The notes beneath the pieces were generated by a model. It had not been told where the DNA came from. It worked only from the letters and a program-made list of their open reading frames with translations, and did no database searches. From Planctomycetota bacterium (GTDB lineage Bacteria > Planctomycetota > Phycisphaerae > Sedimentisphaerales > Anaerohalosphaeraceae): a stretch of DNA of 7,558 nt. Shown here piece by piece: positions 5,769 to 7,558 of the stretch. Each line of letters begins with the position of its first letter. Position 1 is the stretch's first letter. The stretch is taken from assembly GCA_021160785.1 (NCBI GenBank), contig JAGHBX010000256.1, positions 1-7,558 on the forward strand, given 5' to 3'. The position numbers and the translations under genes are program-made.

Positions 5769-7259
5769 CTAACCCAAGTTCCACAGTAGATGAGAAAAAA
5801 AGTTTTTTTGGTTTCTTTTTTTGGTCGCTTTTGGTTTTTTTGGCTTGTTATGACGGGAGTTGGCCTTTAACTGCTCGTCGAAACGCTGCATTTTGTCTTT
5901 TAGACGCTTGACAACGTCAGGATTATTGCCTGCTGCGTTGTTCTTCTCGCTGATATCCGCCTTCAGATCATACAACTCAACGACATTCTTCTTGCCTGCA
6001 ATCCGCAGTTTCCACTTGCCGCACCGAACCGCCTCTAATCGTGTGCCTCGGTAGTAGAAATAGGCCTCATGCGGCGATTTTGCCCTCGCCTTACCGCTCA
6101 TCAACGGCCATATATCCCTGCCGTCAATCACACGATCTGTGGGAACTTTCCCGCCGGCAAGCCCGGCAAACGTCGGCAGCATATCAATAGTTCCGCACAC
6201 CTCGCCGCATACTTTCTGCGCCGGTATTTTGCCCGGCCACCGCATCAGCGTCGGCTCGCGCATCCCACCGTCGTAGGTGCTGAACTTGCCGTCGCGCAGG
6301 GGCAGGGCACAGCCCCCGTTTTTGCCCTTGCTCAGCCACGGCCCGTTATCCGACGTATACACAATCAAAGTGTTCTCATCGACACCGACTTCCTTCAAAG
6401 TCTTGATTATTTCGCCCACGCTCCAGTCTATCTCCTCGATCGCATCGCCGTACAGCCCGCGTTTGCTCGTGCCCTTAAACCTCTCCGATGCAAACAGCGG
6501 AACATGCGGCATAGTATGCGGCAGATACAAAAAGAACGGCCTGTCCCTGTTGGACTTGATAAACCTGATCGCCTCTTGCGTATAGCGTTTGGTAAGCTGG
6601 GACTGATCGACGGGATACTCGATCACCTCTTCGTTTCGAAACAGCGGCGCCCAGCCATGTTTGGGTTTTTGGCTCTTGATCTTCTCAGCCGTCATCCCCT
6701 CCCGCAACTTCACATCATCGGCAAGTTCCATCGCCGGATCGATCGTCATGTCGTTGCTGTAAGGAATACCGTAATAATAATCAAACCCATTCTGCCTCGG
6801 CAGGAACTCCTTCAGATGTCCCAGGTGCCACTTGCCGATGCAGGCCGTTGCATACCCCTGATCTCGAAGCATATCGGCAATCGTAATCTCCTTAGGATTC
6901 AGCCCCTTCTTATCCCGCGGAAACAGCACTCTCGTTACCCCCACACGCGGAGGATAACATCCCGTAAGCAGCGCCGCCCGCGAAGGCGAACACACCGACG
7001 CCGCCGAATAGAAGTCCGTAAACCTCGTCCCCTCCTTAGCCATCCGGTCCAGATTCGGAGTCGAAATAAGCGGCGAACCGAAGCACCCCACATCCTGATA
7101 ACCCTGGTCATCCGCAAAGATAATGATAAAGTTGGGCTTGCCGCCTCTCGCCGCACCCGCCCCGGCCGCCAGCCCGATCGTTTCGGAGACAGCAAGCGAT
7201 ACCGCACCAAACCCCAAAGCCTTTAGAAACCGACGCCGATCAATCCTGCATTCATTCAT
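5769..7259 (-). CDS. Tat-exported type I sulfatase (formylglycine-dependent)
   Basis: A 496-residue enzyme expected to hydrolyse sulfate esters, probably on polysaccharides, outside the cytoplasm. RRRFLK at 8-13 followed by a hydrophobic, Ala-rich stretch is a twin-arginine signal. Active-site features are complete: Asp50-Asp51 for calcium (IIIFADDQG), the CSPSR motif with Cys90 converted to formylglycine, Lys143 and His145 in GKWHLG, His252 in MPHVP, Asp304-Asn305 in TSDNG and Lys325. The C-terminal VRCGKWKLRI and ELYDLKADISEKNN segments are the usual sulfatase ending. It is followed by a Lys-rich tail (KPKKPKATKKRNQKN) and a short hydrophobic end. The start is supported by AAGGG at 7273-7269, 9 bases upstream. 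No maturase gene is in the window. A second sulfatase lies 47 bases upstream, so both probably belong to one operon. The sulfatase subfamily and true substrate cannot be determined by eye. Confidence 0.93.
   Translation of the reverse strand: MNECRIDRRRFLKALGFGAVSLAVSETIGLAAGAGAARGGKPNFIIIFADDQGYQDVGCFGSPLISTPNLDRMAKEGTRFTDFYSAASVCSPSRAALLTGCYPPRVGVTRVLFPRDKKGLNPKEITIADMLRDQGYATACIGKWHLGHLKEFLPRQNGFDYYYGIPYSNDMTIDPAMELADDVKLREGMTAEKIKSQKPKHGWAPLFRNEEVIEYPVDQSQLTKRYTQEAIRFIKSNRDRPFFLYLPHTMPHVPLFASERFKGTSKRGLYGDAIEEIDWSVGEIIKTLKEVGVDENTLIVYTSDNGPWLSKGKNGGCALPLRDGKFSTYDGGMREPTLMRWPGKIPAQKVCGEVCGTIDMLPTFAGLAGGKVPTDRVIDGRDIWPLMSGKARAKSPHEAYFYYRGTRLEAVRCGKWKLRIAGKKNVVELYDLKADISEKNNAAGNNPDVVKRLKDKMQRFDEQLKANSRHNKPKKPKATKKRNQKNFFSHLLWNLG
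5803..5843. repeat. Imperfect T7GG repeats (about 13-base spacing) in the 3' end of the sulfatase gene
   Basis: TTTTTTTGG occurs at 5803-5811, 5816-5824 and 5835-5843, with a shorter TTTTGG at 5829-5834. The first two copies are 13 bases apart. On the coding (-) strand these are CCAAAAAAA units encoding the Lys-rich tail. A run of seven A at 5795-5801 precedes them. Such homopolymer runs are prone to slippage in replication and to sequencing indels. On the + strand the T-runs could contribute to ending the transporter transcript. Confidence 0.6.
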
Positions 7260-7306
7260 TTCTTCACACCCTTAATCTATACCACATTCCCCCGCATCAC
7301 TATTCA

Positions 7307-7558
7307 CTACTTACTACCAAGAAGCTTCTTCTCCCACCACTTCAGATGTTCCTCGGGCGTGCAATCCTCCGGCAGGCCCTTTTGCTTCATGTCCCGTTTG
7401 TATCGCTGCTGAGCCTCACGCCGCCACCGGTCAAGTGATTCTTTGTCCTCGGGGATCTGTCCCTTGTCGCCGGTGTCAATTATCCATTTGTCAAGAATCG
7501 TGCGCAGCTCGACCAGCTTCGCCTTGTACCTGCGCTCATCAGCCAGATTGCAAAGCTC
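7307..7558 (-). CDS. C-terminal part of a second probable sulfatase (partial)
   Basis: An open frame enters from the right edge and stops with TAG at 7309-7307, giving 83 codons. It begins ELCNLADERRYKAKLVELRT and continues LDKWIIDTGDKGQIPED. This is the 'E--NLA-DP-Y---L--LR--L--W---TGD-G--PE' ending common to many planctomycete and Bacteroidota sulfatases and usually follows the catalytic domain. The last part is charged (W-R-REAQQRYKRDMKQKG, then EEHLKWWEKKLLGSK). No catalytic residues are inside the window, so the call rests on the C-terminal pattern and on the neighbouring complete sulfatase. It lies 5' of that gene on the same strand with a 47-base gap, consistent with a sulfatase operon. 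Confidence 0.7.
   Translation of the reverse strand, partial: ELCNLADERRYKAKLVELRTILDKWIIDTGDKGQIPEDKESLDRWRREAQQRYKRDMKQKGLPEDCTPEEHLKWWEKKLLGSK

Noticed and set aside
6069..7226. A 385-codon open frame on the + strand opposite the sulfatase gene
   Set aside because: It lies wholly antisense to a sulfatase with a complete active site. Its translation is Arg/Pro/His-rich with no recognisable domain, as expected from the mirror frame of a GC-rich gene.
1..7558. CRISPR arrays, tRNA or rRNA genes
   Set aside because: No regularly spaced repeats of CRISPR length, no tRNA-like T-arm or CCA end and no rRNA-like stretches were seen on either strand by eye.

Overview
The window looks like a piece of a planctomycete chromosome, most likely from the Phycisphaerae/Sedimentisphaerales side. 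This is inferred from a combination of gene types: a pseudopilin-like protein with a prepilin cleavage motif and a C-terminal H-Xn-DG motif, a secreted protein ending in a single dockerin-like repeat of the planctomycete kind (GD-N-DC-VN--DLA-LA--WL), and two adjacent type I sulfatases, one with a twin-arginine signal. No rRNA, tRNA or other taxonomic marker is present, so the assignment rests on gene content alone.

Left edge (1-460): the first codons of a leftward gene with a hydrophobic N-terminus run off the window. Next to it are a compact stem-loop-rich stretch (84-189) and the N-terminal stub of an IS110-family transposase (191-409) that has lost the rest of its gene.

Middle (461-5762): six genes on the + strand. 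A pseudopilin-like gene comes first. After 54 bases follows a tight five-gene set: a secreted DUF3344-type/dockerin protein, a class III (BtuF/FhuD-like) substrate-binding protein, a small radical SAM enzyme, a BtuC/FecD-type permease and its ATPase. Gaps within this set are 26, 1 and 11 bases and a 4-base ATGA overlap, so they are probably co-transcribed. Binding protein, permease and ATPase make a complete importer of the type used for cobalamin, iron-siderophore or heme. The radical SAM gene sits between the binding protein and the permease, and a surface protein leads the set. This suggests a capture-import-modify system for a metal chelate or tetrapyrrole-like compound. The substrate cannot be read from the sequence, and this unit is the most interesting part of the window.

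Right part (5763-7558): after only 6 bases the direction reverses. A complete Tat-exported sulfatase (5769-7259) and the C-terminal 83 codons of a second probable sulfatase (7307-7558) lie on the - strand. They are a likely part of a sulfated-polysaccharide degradation locus, apparently unrelated to the transporter unit.
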